From Solea solea (taxonomy: Eukaryota > Chordata > Actinopteri > Pleuronectiformes > Soleidae): 64,000 bases of DNA. The stretch lies in contig NC_081142.1 of NCBI RefSeq assembly GCF_958295425.1, forward strand, positions 4,296,917 to 4,360,916, written 5' to 3'. This document shows, one piece after another, positions 51,301-62,379 of the stretch; positions within the stretch are counted from its first letter, which is position 1; every line of letters begins with the position of its first letter. The notes under the pieces were generated by a model. The model was not told the origin of the DNA. It ran no database searches and was given only the letters and a program-made list of their open reading frames with translations. The position numbers and the translations under genes are program-made.

Positions 51301-54300
51301 GCATTTAAAAACTGGTCCTCGCAGGTCACATACTGGTCACTGCGGACATGACCCTTGACTCCACAACTACCATAATAAGAAATCATATTTTGACATTTCT
51401 TTATAAAGCTTTATACAACACGAAAGCACGTTTCCATGCACAGACTATGCCATTTCAATAAGACTAGTATATGAGTGTTAGCAGGGACTCAGTTTATCAA
51501 AGGAAGTGTATCCGCCTCTGCTATACCAGGTGATATGCCCTCTTTCAGCCCCCCCGAGTTTAAAATACTAAATTCTTTAAAGCTGACAGAGCATAAAACC
51601 TGTCTCCTTGTCAGTCAAACAAATGTACCAACATGGATTTTGCCATGTTTTTGACACTGTTTTCTTTTACCAGCTTCTTCATATTCCTGCACATATTCCT
51701 GTACATGCAAATGCAGAATTTGAAGAAATCTGAATCTTAGAAATCAGACTCTAAACTGTAGAATCCTCAGAGAAAATTTTCTTCAGTAAAAAGTTTTTGA
51801 AAACTGTCTCAATTTTTCATATCTGTAATCAATCTTTCAGTTGCACTTTTTAATCATCTATCAAGTTGAATGTTTTATGCCCAAAATACCATAATTGCAC
51901 AATTTAATGACTTGTTTATTGTCTTGGGAGTTGGCGGGTGCTAGAAGATTAGATGATTATTGAATTAATAATTAAATTGCATTTCAAATCACACACTTTT
52001 TCTCTGTGCGATCAGCCAAGTGGGGTCCCTGGGGCCGGTGGGGGACGTGCTCTGTAACTTGTGGTGGAGGTCGCAGGATTAGGAGGAGGACCTGTGTCAG
52101 GAGCTCAGTGACAGTGCAGTGTAATGGACGGCCTGTTGAAATACAGAAATGTGGGAAGAGTCCATGCCCAGGTGATAAATACAGTATATGATGATTCATT
52201 ATTTTAATTAATACTGTTTCTTTACTCTTGTGCCTAATTCAGTCTGTGCCCTGATTTCTGTGTCTTTCTACCAACAGCCAAATGTCAACACGTTTGCACT
52301 GAGGGTCGTCCCAGTGAGGACTGCAGCCACTGCGTGTGTGACAGCCATGTGTTGCATGGAGAAGTCCACAGTGTGGCCGGCGTCCCTGTGGAGGGGGCGG
52401 GGGTGACACTAGCCAGCCAGCCCAAAGTCATCCGTGCGCGAACAGATGCCAAAGGTCAGTTTAGAATTGCAGGAGTCTGCTCCTCCAGCTCCACCTTGGT
52501 CAACATCAGGAGAGACAAGTTTGTCCCGATCACGGTCTCCACCTCCACTAACGCCACAGGAATGTCCTGGGTACAGGCCGTCCTCAAATCAGCCGGTGAG
52601 TCAATAAAAGAGCACTTACTGTTGTGACTCACAACACCCTGTTCTCTGTAGGTCTTAACATATTTAGTTTTTTTGAGGTCTCAGACTAAGATACTGAGAG
52701 TTTGCTTCTTCTTCCGAATTCCCACAGAAAAGCCGTACATTGTGAAGCATCCAGAGGACAAAGTGCGTTTTGAGGGAGGACGGGTGCTGTTTTGCTGCAA
52801 GGCAACAGGGTCACCAACACCTGACAAATACTACTGGTGAGATGAATAGCAGTGTTGGCACATTATTAATAGTATTAAGCATAAAACCCCAGCAATAGCT
52901 TAAATCTGAGATATTGCGTTCCCATATGCTGGAATTTATATGTGGAGTAATATAAAATAAATCTCCCTGCAGATGCTCAAGATGGACGATTTTTGTTATT
53001 AGTATTACTATTAGGCAGTTACTTCAAAGTCTAACTTGGTCCAGAAAAACAGCTGTCTCCTTAGCTGCTTAATATTAAGCTCTATAGCTAGTACCTTACT
53101 CCCATCTGCTGTTTAGTTTTTTGTTGTAAAGAGATGGAAATTAATGAGAGTCAAGCAAAGCAGTGAAGCTTTTGGGTGTAAATCCAAAACAAAACAGTAA
53201 AAACTGAAATAATTGTAAAACACAACTATTTTGTAGTTATTTGAGCTATATGGATGACAATAACCACACAAAATAAACATTGGTTTACTCTAATTATACA
53301 TTTTAATATTTTAAAACAAAAATATAGCAGATTTTCTTATTCTCCTCTTTTGTGACCATTCTAGGTACCACAATGGGACTCTGCTGGACAGGAAGGTGCA
53401 CAAGTATGAAGAGGACCTCGTACTGCGAGACCTGAAGCCAGAGCATTCGGGAGAGTATTACTGCAAAGCCAGCAGCCCAGCAGGCAGCATCAAGTCCACT
53501 CCAGCTACCCTCACTGTGACTGGTATGTATAAATCTAAACTGAGAAAATGTCTGAACACAAGTGTAGTTATTCAATATGAGGACAGAATTTACCACAGAA
53601 ATCCGCTGGTTTGGCTGCAGCCGAGACAACATTAAGTCACGCTAACAACTCCTTTAAAATGATACAAAGACTCGCTTCTACTAAATGTCACAGTGATGTA
53701 ATGAAAATGGTAATTCATCTTCGTCAGCCATGAGAAAAATAGTTAACGTTGACGATAGCAAGCTGCACAATGGGATTATGGTGTTGGATGGCTGTTATCC
53801 CAGCGCAATTGACAGTGACGTACGTATAGTTAGTCATAGTTCAACACAAACTCAGGCAAAACCAGTGACAAAAAAACCACAGTTCATTTACTGTATAAAG
53901 AACAGCTACCACAGAGATTGAATGCAGTCTTTGAGAAGAATGTCAGCACTGAGCTCAAACTGTCATCTGTGAACCATATCCATGCATTAATGGGTTTCAA
54001 ACAAAACCACAGTGTCCTACAACTGAGGGAGACAGGGAAGTCAAAACATTACATGCAGAGACAATTGGAAAATAAAAACATCAAGGCTCGCAGAATCTGG
54101 CTGTTTGGGGAGAACACTTTATTGTTCTGTTTAGATTTTTTATTGTATGATATGGCTCTGGACACAGTCAAAACCGCACGTCCAATTTCTTTAGAAAACC
54201 CTGCATTTTCTCCATGAGTCAGACAAATATGTGTTTCCACATACATGTGTTTGAGTTGCACATTGCTCATATCCTCCAAGTGCTAGTTAGCTAAAACACT

Positions 54301-57126
54301 GGTTAACATACAGGGTTTTAGACCATAGAAAAGCCCTGCGTTCAAAAAGTAATTATGGCAGAAGGCACTGGATGTGTCCAGGAAAACAATATTTCATATG
54401 CATCACTCTATGTCTGCCTGGGACATGGGAACCTGGAACAGATATTTGACTATAAGGTTAGCCATAATATCATACACATTCATTATTTAGTAAATGTAGC
54501 GAATAACAGGTCTTTTTTCCCCAACTCCCATTTGGACAGTTAGAAAATAAATCATCAACTTCATGTCTAATCACCATTTTACGCATATTAGACATCCACT
54601 CGTAGATATTTTCAGGTCATGCAGATGTGTGTGTGTGTGAATGACTAATTACTTTTTTACATGTGTCATATCGACACAAGCTTAATGTAATTTGTCACAT
54701 AATTCGCAGCGAGGGGAACACCAGCATGCAATTCCACCCCTGAGATGCACCTCATCAGACTGCCGCTGGACTGTGTTCAACGTGGGACTAACTCCAAGTA
54801 CTACAATGCTGGCCGCTGCCCTCACAACAAATGTGCTGGCTCTCTAGACTTTGATACACGCTGCAGAGATGGTGCCGGATTCTGCTGCGGGGTCCAGAAT
54901 ATGGAAAGTCGAATCATTGACTGTGGGAGATACAACCTCCCCATTAAGGCTGTCATGCAGTGTGGCTGTCAGAAGTGCGTGCAGCCACCTGTGCTAGTTC
55001 GAGGCAGAGTGATCTCAGCGGACAATGGCGACCCTCTACGTTTTGGGCACATCTACATTGGTAAAGAGAGGATGGGCACCACTGGATACCAGGGAGGGTT
55101 CACATTGCAAATTACTCCTGATACACAAAGACTGGTGGTAAATTTTGTTGATCCCACTGAGGAGTTTATTGACACACCTAAAGTATTCATTTTGGACAAG
55201 AAAGGAGGATCAATCTACCATGATGTGAAGGTGATGAGAAAACAGAAACCAATTGACATCAATGCAGGAGAAACCAACTCCATTGACCTTGGAGAAATTA
55301 AAGGGGAAGACCCCATTGGGCAGCTGGTCATTCCTCCCAATTCCTTTCACAAAGACAATGGAGAAATCTATGAGGGGACTGTAAAAGCTAGTGTCACATT
55401 CATTGACCCGAGAAACATCACCACTGCTGCGGCTGCACCTGGTGATCTCAACTTTGTGAATGATGAGGGTGACATGCTCCCTTTGAGGACATACGGCATG
55501 TTCTCCGTTGACTTCAGAGATGAGACTAATAAGGAAATACTAGGAGCTGGAGGAGTTCAAGTACTCCTTGACACACAGCATGTCAAAATGCAAGAACATA
55601 TTCCCAAAATGAAACTGTGGTCTTTAAATCCAGACACAGGAGTCTGGGAGGAGGAGAGTGACTTTTCATACACCACAAGAACTTCCGGTGGTCATGGGCG
55701 CAGCAAGCGAGAGGAGCGCACATTCCTCATAGGCAACATGGAGATTCGAGAACGTAGACTCTTTAACTTGGATGTACCTGAAAACAGACGCTGCTACGTC
55801 AAGGTCCGGGCCTACATGAGTGACAAGTTTCTTCCAACTGAACAGCTGGAAGGTGTTGTGATCACTTTGATAAACTTGGAGCCCAAACCTGGATATTCTT
55901 CTAATCCCAGGGCATGGGGCCGCTTTGACAGTGTCTTGACTGGATCCAACGGAGGCTGTTTACCAGCTTTCTGTGATGCTCTGAGGCCTGATGCTTACAC
56001 AGCTTATGTTACTGCAATGATGGGTGGAGAAGAATTGGAGGCAGCTCCTTCCTCCCCTAAAATGAATCCAAACATCATTGGAGTGTCTCAACCATATCTA
56101 GATAAAATAGACTATCAGCGCTCAGATCATGAGGATCCAGCTCTGAAGAAAACAGCCTTCAGAATCAACTTGCCTAAGCCTAACCAAAACAATCTAGATG
56201 AGACCAATGGGCCAATATATCCATATCGAAACCTAATAGATTGTGAGAATGCCCCTGTTGATGCAAATCATTTCAGATTCTTCAGAGTGGAAAAGGACAA
56301 GTATGAATACAATGTAGTTCCATTTGAGGAGAGTGATTTGACAACCTGGACAGGTGACTATCTTTCTTGGTGGCCAAATCCCCAGGAATTCAGAGCATGC
56401 TTCATTAAAGTTAAGATCCATGGACAGAAGGAAGTGATGGTCAGGTCAAGGAATCTGGGAGGCACACACAGGGAAACAACAGGCAAACTTTACGGCATTA
56501 GAGACATTCGCAGCACCCGGGACATGCGAGAGGCCAACACCTCGGCAGCCTGTGTGGAGTTCAAATGCAGTGGCATGTTGTTTGATCAAGCAGAGGTGGA
56601 CAGGTCCCTCATTTCAATCCTTCCACAGGGGAACTGTCGCAGGATCGGCACCAACAACCTCCTTCACGAGTATCTCATCAAACATCCACCAGTCACTCAA
56701 AACAACGAGTCACATGCATTCAACATGTTAGCTCCCGTTGATCCCCTTGGACACAACTATGGCATCTATACAGTTACAGACCAGAATCCAAGATTAGCCA
56801 AGGAGATCGCCATTGGGCGCTGCTTTGATGGCACCTCAGATGGTTTCTCCAGGGAGATGAAGTCAGACTCTGGAGTGGCATTGACCTTTAGCTGTCCAGA
56901 GAGGAAAATCAACAGGGAAAGCCTCTTCCAGCGCTTGCAGACCAATCCGGGTCAGACACTGTCTCAAATGGCGAGGGACATGAGAGAGTCGCAGGGTCTG
57001 CAGATGCAGAGATCATCCACCCAGGTGGTGGCCTATCCTTCAGAACAGCAGAGCATAACCCAGAATCGTAGATTCAGCTCTACAACCCGGAGGAGAATGT
57101 CCATGCGCACACAACAGCGCCAGTAG
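39295..57126 (+). CDS. cilp2: cilp2, cartilage intermediate layer protein 2
   Basis: Secreted extracellular-matrix glycoprotein of cartilage and related tissues. Coding exons: 39295-39358, 48769-48846, 49786-50055, 50724-50906, 52016-52171, 52278-52595, 52728-52836, 53365-53522 and 54710-57126. All are GT-AG; every intron is phase 1 except the one inside the Ig domain (phase 2). They join into 1,250 codons ending in TAG. Domains by residue: signal peptide 1-20, WxxW domain about 49-137 (WTSWFNIDHPGGNGDYE), two TSP1 modules about 139-250, a beta-sandwich carboxypeptidase-regulatory-like segment about 285-340, Ig-like about 355-445, then the long C-terminal half. RSKR|E at residue 779 fits the furin cleavage known in CILP proteins. 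Human CILP2 is 1,156 residues with one TSP1; the extra module explains much of the difference. Position next to yjefn3 supports cilp2 over cilp. Intron 1 (9.4 kb) hosts an antisense LINE. Confidence 0.95.
44713..44734. repeat. Near-perfect 22-bp palindrome
   Basis: TTACATATCA, a CA centre, then TGATATGTAA, followed by further related ATATCAT words. It could extrude as a small AT-rich cruciform. No role is implied. Confidence 0.6.
45260..48304 (-). CDS. LINE endonuclease-reverse transcriptase polyprotein, intact
   Basis: A 1,014-codon uninterrupted ORF. Residues about 95-306 form an AP-type endonuclease: MGNVRSL (N97), FTETW (E128), SGDFNH (D250, N252) and SDHN (D300, H301) are all present. 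A linker rich in P and S follows (about 485-550). The reverse transcriptase spans about 555-860: GKSAGPDGVSP, FFDFSSAFNT (D699), GAPQGTVLSP and FSDDS (D788, D789). The C-terminus has the thumb-like CW-x-x-R region and ends SFLPVAIKLYNSSV. No key catalytic residue is missing, so the copy may be recent and competent. Oddly, residues 1-22 are a hydrophobic, signal-peptide-like stretch. There is no separate ORF1. Group assignment (Rex1/CR1-L2) is by general resemblance. Confidence 0.92.
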   Translation of the reverse strand: MLVVNMIAFLLAVILLQTGIAAQRVQADRIVYSREQLTDLRPAGLADRLAEVPGELRRKTHRGRRGGLKQKKNDGVRQRRLEKRRFKTCLPSLIMGNVRSLGNKMDELTALARSQKEYRECSIMCFTETWLHQDIPDDNVSIAGFHTVRADRDCAKSGKRKGGGVAVLVNNRWCNPAHITIKEIICDPNMELCAVGLRPYYLPREFSQVIMVAVYVPPSANPTSANDSIHSAIAQLQTQHPSAFIAISGDFNHITMDTTLPTFTQYVSCPTREERTIDLLYANAKEAYSSSPLPPLGRSDHNLIHLKPCYVPVVKSQPVTTKIVRRWSDEAYETLRGCFEVTDWQTLCEPHGEDIDGLTGCVTDYINFCVDTIVPPETVLCYPNNKPWVTKEVKTILNEKKRAFTAGNREEVRTIQKELKVKIKGAKQKYRRKLEWKLQQNNMREVWSGMRTITGFRPTSNRGVGGSMDCADEMNLFFNRFDSVTPAHPPMGSSTACLQLAPTPLSLPPPSYSPSSSSDGPPHTASSPGSQINDTLQDNTPTPPPQVTSSLHITADQIRRQLKRLHAGKSAGPDGVSPRVLKACSLQLCGVLHHIFSLSLSLHRVPVLWKTSCIVPVPKIPRPSGSKDYRPVALTSHIMKTLERLILDQLRPMVRPLLDPLQFAYQPRLGVEDAIIYLLDRVYAHLDKPASTVRVMFFDFSSAFNTIRPALLSEKLTAMRVEPPLVSWIVDYLTGRPQYVRLQHCTSNRLISNTGAPQGTVLSPFLFTLYTTDFSHCTETCHLQKFSDDSAVVGLISKGEETEYRGVVDNFVTWCEQNHLQLNATKTKELVVDLRRTRAPVTPISIRGVNVDIVEDYKYLGVYVDNKLDWTKNTDALYRKGQSRLYFLRRLRSFNICRTMLRMFYESVVASAILYAVACWGSRLKVRDANRLDKLIRKASHVVGEEIDSLTAVSERRMLSRIRSILDNSLHPLHDVLTSHRSTFSKRLILPRCTTERHRKSFLPVAIKLYNSSV
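48437..48448 (-). promoter_or_regulatory. NRF1-like motif in the LINE 5' end
   Basis: On the minus strand it reads GTGCGCATGCGT, close to the NRF1 consensus. It sits about 130 bases before the LINE start codon, where an internal promoter would be expected. Motif match only. Confidence 0.3.
48769..48846 (+). CDS. cilp2: cilp2 exon 2
   Basis: Acceptor gtttgcag, donor ACAG|gtaaag; phase 1 on both sides. Encodes a short basic linker (RSRIQTDENRRVPPSP) between signal peptide and WxxW domain. Confidence 0.85.
49786..50055 (+). CDS. cilp2: cilp2 exon 3, WxxW domain
   Basis: Acceptor tgcacccag, donor CCGG|gtaggt. Encodes WTSWFNIDHPGG, YERLEAIRFYY, ARTTDWV, GFWCVNKEQP and CSNYHVRFQCP, matching the mucin-type WxxW domain of CILP and CILP2. 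Confidence 0.95.
50724..50906 (+). CDS. cilp2: cilp2 exon 4, first TSP1 module
   Basis: Acceptor atgttcag, donor ACCG|gtgaga, phase 1-1, 183 bp. Contains YWTDWSEWGPC, QVRQRKC and ERRECSTPPC, six cysteines and the W-x-x-W-x-x-W pattern of thrombospondin type 1. It has no counterpart in the human CILP2 protein as I know it. Confidence 0.9.
52016..52171 (+). CDS. cilp2: cilp2 exon 5, second TSP1 module
   Basis: Acceptor gcgatcag, donor CCAG|gtgata, phase 1-1. Contains WGPWGRWGTCSVTCGGGRR, VQCNGRPVEIQKC and SPCP. This is the module that aligns with the single TSP1 of mammalian CILP2 (WGAWGPWGPCSGSCG). Confidence 0.93.
52278..52595 (+). CDS. cilp2: cilp2 exon 6
   Basis: Acceptor ccaacag, donor GCCG|gtgagt. 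Starts with a cysteine cluster (CQHVC, CSHCVCD), then LHGEVHSVAGVPVEGAGVTL and TDAKGQFRIAGVC, a carboxypeptidase-regulatory-like beta fold as in human CILP2. Confidence 0.94.
52728..52836 (+). CDS. cilp2: cilp2 exon 7, Ig-like domain, first half
   Basis: Acceptor tcccacag, donor TACTG|gtgaga, the only phase-2 intron of the gene. Encodes EKPYIVKHPEDKVRFEGG and LFCCKATGSPTPDKYY. Confidence 0.93.
53365..53522 (+). CDS. cilp2: cilp2 exon 8, Ig-like domain, second half
   Basis: Acceptor cattctag, donor ACTG|gtatgt. WYHNGTLLDR and the Ig signature SGEYYCKASSPAGS complete the domain started in exon 7. Confidence 0.94.
54710..57126 (+). CDS. cilp2: cilp2 terminal exon, C-terminal half
   Basis: Acceptor aattcgcag; 804 codons to TAG. 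Seen: CGCQKCVQPP, GRVISADNGDPLRFGHI, EIRERRLFNLDVPENRRC, NPRAWGRFDSV, WWPNPQEFRAC, AACVEFKCSGMLFDQ, LDPLGHNYG-like and GRCFDGTSDGFSREMKSD. RSKR|EERT at 55699-55710 is a furin-type site. In CILP proteins, cleavage releases this half, once named for similarity to an NTP pyrophosphohydrolase; catalytic activity is not established. The tail is basic and low-complexity. Confidence 0.97.
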
Positions 57127-57147
57127 AGGTGCCAAGAAGTAGGTTTA

Positions 57148-57153
57148 AATAAA
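57148..57153 (+). terminator. cilp2: Proximal AATAAA after cilp2
   Basis: Lies only 22 bases beyond the stop codon, which would give a very short 3' UTR. Possible but less likely than the distal signals. Confidence 0.25.
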
Positions 57154-57988
57154 ATAGCTTTGATGCACTCTTACATTGACAGAATATAGGCTGAATGATT
57201 CATACTTTATTTCCTTTTCATTTGTAGGTATTCTTTGAGACTGATACGGTGGCATCAAGTAGTGCAAGTAAATCTTGTCCGTCGGTTGTTGAGAGTGAAC
57301 TCCCTCTGGACTCTGAAAACCACAAAACCAAAGCAGACAGCAATTCAGTAAAGACATTCTATTTTATACTTGAAATGTTTGGTATATTAATCTCTTTATT
57401 CTCTCCTAAAATGATGTAACATGTAATTGATTGGCTTTGGTCTCATTTTATTGAATGTGGCATTCCACTTTTCCCATGGTGGGTGTTTTTCCTGATGTCT
57501 ATTAATACTTAATATTTAATACTATGACAGGCCCCAAACATTTCAGAATTGGCCATTACTTTCCTTTTGATCCAGATCAGCATTAAAAGCAAGAGAGCCA
57601 GGTGTTTGTACCAGACACTGAGCCCATTTTTTTTGACAACCTGAGACACCGTTTCCCCTGAATGGGAAGGTACACTTGAAAGAGGCAGTGGCATAAGGCA
57701 CGTCACCCTGGGAACTGAGGATGTTTTTAGACATGCTTTGTAATGTTCATCAGCATGCTACATCGCTAACTTTGACTAAGCCAAAGTTACTTTCTTACCT
57801 ATTTAGATTATGCAAGGATGGATTTCATGCACTATAAAGTTTTTAGTTTCACATTCCAGAGTACATCACCAAACCAAAATGTTTATCAAAGTGACAAATT
57901 CCTCAACATGTAATTTTGTCGTTGTTACTGAGGCTCATTTTGGGTCTAAATCGACTTTGGTTTTATGTGTCTGTGACCTTATGTGTGC

Positions 57989-57994
57989 AATAAA
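57989..57994 (+). terminator. cilp2: Candidate cilp2 poly(A) signal
   Basis: AATAAA about 860 bases after the stop, preceded by T/G-rich sequence; gives an ordinary 3' UTR length. Confidence 0.4.
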
Positions 57995-60522
57995 TATGCA
58001 GTATCATTTTTAGAAATTTCAGCATGTAACAAATTATCACAATGCATGGAAAATGGTGCTTGTTTATGAAATGACTTTAAGTACATGCAGCAGGTGGTGA
58101 GGTCAAGATAGCTGTAAGAGATCTTGCAGAGGATTCATCTTGAGTGATTTTTCTAACATGCAATTTTACAGCTATGCAATCGGTCTTCCAATATATTAAC
58201 CTTTTTAATGCTTTGCCACGTGACGCAGTTGTTTTTACCATTTGTACACCAGAATAACATTTTCAGCTTCAGAGGACAACATTGTTTTGTTCAACTGAGA
58301 GTTCAAACTCTCAGTGGAGTCTTCTCCTCATTACGAAAACCCCTGCACGATTGTTACACAAGAGACTTGATAATTATGGAGTGATGTTACTGGCCAAGTT
58401 TCCATAAATCAGGTCAGTGACAGTAAAAGTAACATTATCAGTAAGCTGAAAGTATACATTACAAGCCACTGAAAAATAAGTTATTGGATAAAAGAGGAAA
58501 AAGGTTTTTTTTTAAACTGAAGCCATTAAAAAGAAGAAACTTTTCCAGTGATTAAAAGCTCCAAACTTGTTTATCTGCAAAATGGGCTCTGGCAGACCTG
58601 TGGGAGAAGCTCTTCAAGCTGAACTAATCCAAAAGCTAATGTGGGGAACCATGGTCCACAGAGAAACTAGGAGAGGCTGACAAGTAAATATAAGCCTCCT
58701 GTTAATTAGAAAATAAATTACATAATCTCTTGAGAATTCCTAAAACTGTTCGTCCCAGACTTTCACAAACAGCCAAACACATTAATTCTGGAGGAAACAA
58801 AGGATGAGATTAGGTAATAAACAATGTAGTGGGCTCAAGGGAATTATGGTCAGACATGTTTACCATTAAAATGAGGTCCAGTCCAAGGTACATTTAAATC
58901 TTCAAGGCGTTTTTCCTGCCTTATTCAATTGACTTAAATACATTTGTATTCCTCATGTGCAGAAAGTTTAGTCATTTGCTAAAATGTGCCAGCGTGATGT
59001 TGTGTAAATGTAAAACAGCCCCACACTCTGACAGAAGCATCGTTCTCTTTTATATACAACGGTATGAGCCGCTCACTTCAGACACAGAAAAATACTGAGT
59101 GACAGCCGAGGATACCTTCTATTATGAGTGACCTCTTTCATCACAGGCCTGTGGGCTGTCCACAGGCTGAACAGTTCAAATCAAGACAAAGATTGAACCC
59201 AGGTGTGGGGAGAGATACATCGTGTAAAAAAGGCAATGGTGTGGTGTCAGCTGAGAAGACCCAACAGCTGTAGAGCAACTGGAGGAAATGTTAGACCAAG
59301 GACATCAAGAGAACGATGAGCGCGATTATCTAGTGATGGATTTAATCATTTTTGGGTAATGTTATGAAAGGGAAAATGTTAGTCGTTTTTTGGCCTCACT
59401 GTCCATCACTTACAGATTCTCAGGTTTCCAAAGTGGTTGCACATGGAAGAATGCAGGTTCCTCTTTGGATGCTTTGACAGGAGCATTGGCTTTTTCATGA
59501 GGAGAAGTTTGAGGGACAAGGTAACAATAATAGGCTGTGTAAACCATTATGTAAGACTTTGCATGGGAAAGTTAGCAGGGCTCTCCAAACAGTTACTTTG
59601 TCTCCTGGAGAACTTCAAAAGACATTAAAGAACCTCTGTGATTGTTGGGTTTAATGACTTAGGAAAGTTTTTAGAATTAATCAAAAACCAGGCAATTTAG
59701 CCTGAATCCAGGTCATCACTAAGATCCTTTTTAATAAAAATAATGTTTATACCATTCAAATAAAATTCACAATTAATTCTAACGGGAAGTCGTCCAATAT
59801 TCCATGAATACAAATCAATAGAGCTTAGTGTTCCCTCCTTTTTAGACATGTAAAGCAAAGAAAAAATGAATGTTATTGAGTGTTAGAGCAGATTAATGAC
59901 CAAACGCATGTGCAGGAAAGATTAAATCACAGGCAACAGTCAGTAAACTTTGCAAAGAAAACTGGAAAAAGGGAAATAGCAACTCTTTATAATAAACTGT
60001 GCAGACACGAGGCCAGTGTAAATGTCCTCATGACAGCGAATGAGGGTTTTCTTATACTGAGTACAATATACAGCAGATGTTGCTTGGTTTGCTTGATAAA
60101 AAAAACAAAAAAACATTATCTTTTCAATATCTTTTCTTGGTGTTGCCTCTCTGTAGCAAAATTACTATTTAACTTGAGCAGAAAAAGCACAAGTCTCTTA
60201 ATCCACATGAAACATTAATTCAAAAATGAACACATTCATCTAATTTCTCCTCTGCACAGTCCATTTGGTCTCAGGGAGATTATAATTTATTCAGGAGGTC
60301 ATCCTTGAACCTCTCCACCACTTTCTGGAGTATACAAAGAGAGTTGTATATTTGCCACTGCAATGCTCCAGTAAAAGAACAACATAAACAAACATGTAAT
60401 CTTCTATAAACACGTAACTATTGCATGGTGATGCTGATGTCATTGTTTTCCTCTGAATTAAGTTTTAATGTGTAAATTGTGTATTGTATGAAATCTACTA
60501 GTGGTACGATGAAGAATCTGTA

Positions 60523-60528
60523 AATAAA
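60523..60528 (+). terminator. cilp2: Distal candidate poly(A) signal
   Basis: AATAAA within TGTAAATAAATGATTTTGTG, which has the upstream TGTA element and downstream T/G richness of strong poly(A) sites. Use by cilp2 would imply a 3.4-kb 3' UTR. Confidence 0.35.
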
Positions 60529-61733
60529 TGATTTTGTGTAAAACGTTGCTACCTGTTCATCTCCGAGTTGTGTACTATGTATTCAGAACAAACAAATAAT
60601 CCCAATCAGACACTGGAATTCAACAATAAACACACGTTTCCCAAAACGTTAGCAGAATCATTTCATTTGTCAAGTAAATAACAAAAACAAATGGACACAC
60701 ACTTCAAAAATGAAACGTACAGCTGCTGAAAATCTGCAGTCTGTATTTTCAACGGCAGATGTGGTTCCCGCGAGAAACAAGGAAGGCACAAACATAATCA
60801 GCAGAACATATGAAAAACAAAAAAAACAATAAACATTCAGTAATAGTCTGAATTGTGGCTTCCTCCGTTTCTTAATTTAACTTTAAAAACACAGAAACAC
60901 GAACAGCGCTTCTCTCTCTGCGGCATCTCAAAGTGCATTACCATTACCCTCCAGGTGGTGAGTTATAATGCACACAGGAGACACACACACATTTAGGCAG
61001 AGGAATTACTGTTGTAATAAAAGGTGCACCACAGGGAACACAGCAGGGAGGACAGGGGGAGTGTTGAGCCACACTGTCATTGACACCTTCCTAACTGACC
61101 TCAGTGCGTCGGCCAGAAAACAGAGCTGACAGAAAATACAGTGAGTGACTTCTCTCACACTGAGAGGGAATAGAGAAATACTCATACATTACACACACAC
61201 ACACACACATACATTAAGAAAGAAAAACACATTTCTCTTGACCCACTGATGCATTTCAGGTCATGAACCTTCCTCCAGCGCCTCACTAACCATCCCTGAT
61301 AAATCCCATTGCGTCAGTAACCGAAAAACCTGCCTGTGAACAGGAACGATGAGGGAGACGTCTTAGCACACCAAGAGCTACCGGTCATGAGTGCAATGAC
61401 CCTTGTCTGTATTCTGTTGCTGGAACTCAGTGTTAGAAAATGTGTGACAAAACAACCCCAGAACTGAAATTCAGAAGGAGTTTTCAGTTGCATGACATCA
61501 GTGGAACAAGTGGCTAAATGTGTCCAAATGCAACAACTCTGCAAGTGTGGTAATTTTCTGTGAAACTGACCGCAAATGCCTGTTCAGAACAAAAAAACAC
61601 ACCATGGAAAGTGTCATTACACTTGATTATTTTGTGCTTACATAAAATTAAGTAGGAAACATGTACTTGTTCTGTTTTGGACCTCCACATTACACCACAT
61701 GACATAGTGATAATTAGCACCTGCAAGACTTGT

Positions 61734-61739
61734 TTTATT
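61734..61739 (-). terminator. rfesd: Candidate poly(A) signal for the Rieske gene
   Basis: TTTATT on the plus strand, so AATAAA on the minus strand, about 540 bases past the rfesd stop codon. Confidence 0.35.
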
Positions 61740-62280
61740 TATTTGAATTGCATTTATAAATCTACAACTTGGTACTGCACTCTGCATATCGAGTTTTCAC
61801 TTCTATTCCTTTTAATAACGAAAAAGAAGATTTTCTGGCTGTGAGGGAATTTGGCTAATGCAAAACCTTCACTGTTTACATATGAAAATCAAAAAAAGAA
61901 AAAAATATATATATATTATAATATATTTATACTGCTATATTTCAGGTGCAATATTGTTTTCTTAATAAACTATTGTGAAATAGTTAAGAAAGTTAAAATG
62001 TAGTGTTGCATTGAGCTCACAGCTCGTGTGTGTCTGTGATGACCAGGAAACCCAGCGAGAAAAACTGTGAAACAATTTGATGATGTCATGTCGTCATCAG
62101 ATAGTCCTCCTGATATCACCGTCCCTGAGTTCACGCCAATCAAAGTAGACAGAGTTCTGAGAAAATAAGAGATAAGGCTTAGGAATGTTTTCAGATGGCC
62201 TGTGTTTGTGGAACGAGTCTTCAAAAATAGCTGAGGTCTTACCGTCGGCTGAAGGAAGAAGCCGCCGGGGTTGAGGTCGT

Positions 62281-62379
62281 CTAGCTTTTCTTCTCTGCAG
62301 GGAAAGGCAGCAAGGAGAGACGACTGGCATGTTTCACGTACACGTTGCCGTCCTCCAGTTTCACTTCATACACTTGTTG
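62281..62379 (-). CDS. rfesd: rfesd-like terminal exon
   Basis: Acceptor gttccag then CAACAAGTG; 32 codons plus TAG. Encodes the last strands of the Rieske fold (VYEVKLEDGNVYVKH) and a 14-residue tail. Confidence 0.82.
   Translation of the reverse strand, partial: QQVYEVKLEDGNVYVKHASRLSLLPFPAEKKS

Larger units (their letters stand above)
57127..62280. other. cilp2 3' flank and cilp2-rfesd intergenic DNA
   Basis: No coding frame is supported on either strand. It holds several candidate poly(A) signals for cilp2 (+) and one for the Rieske gene (minus), a CA run near 61194 and a TA run near 61903. No transposon was recognised. Confidence 0.65.

Noticed and set aside
54745..57126. Separate intronless 793-codon gene starting at ATG 54745
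   Set aside because: The frame continues upstream to a good acceptor at 54710, and the upstream exons complete a CILP2 protein; the ATG is internal.
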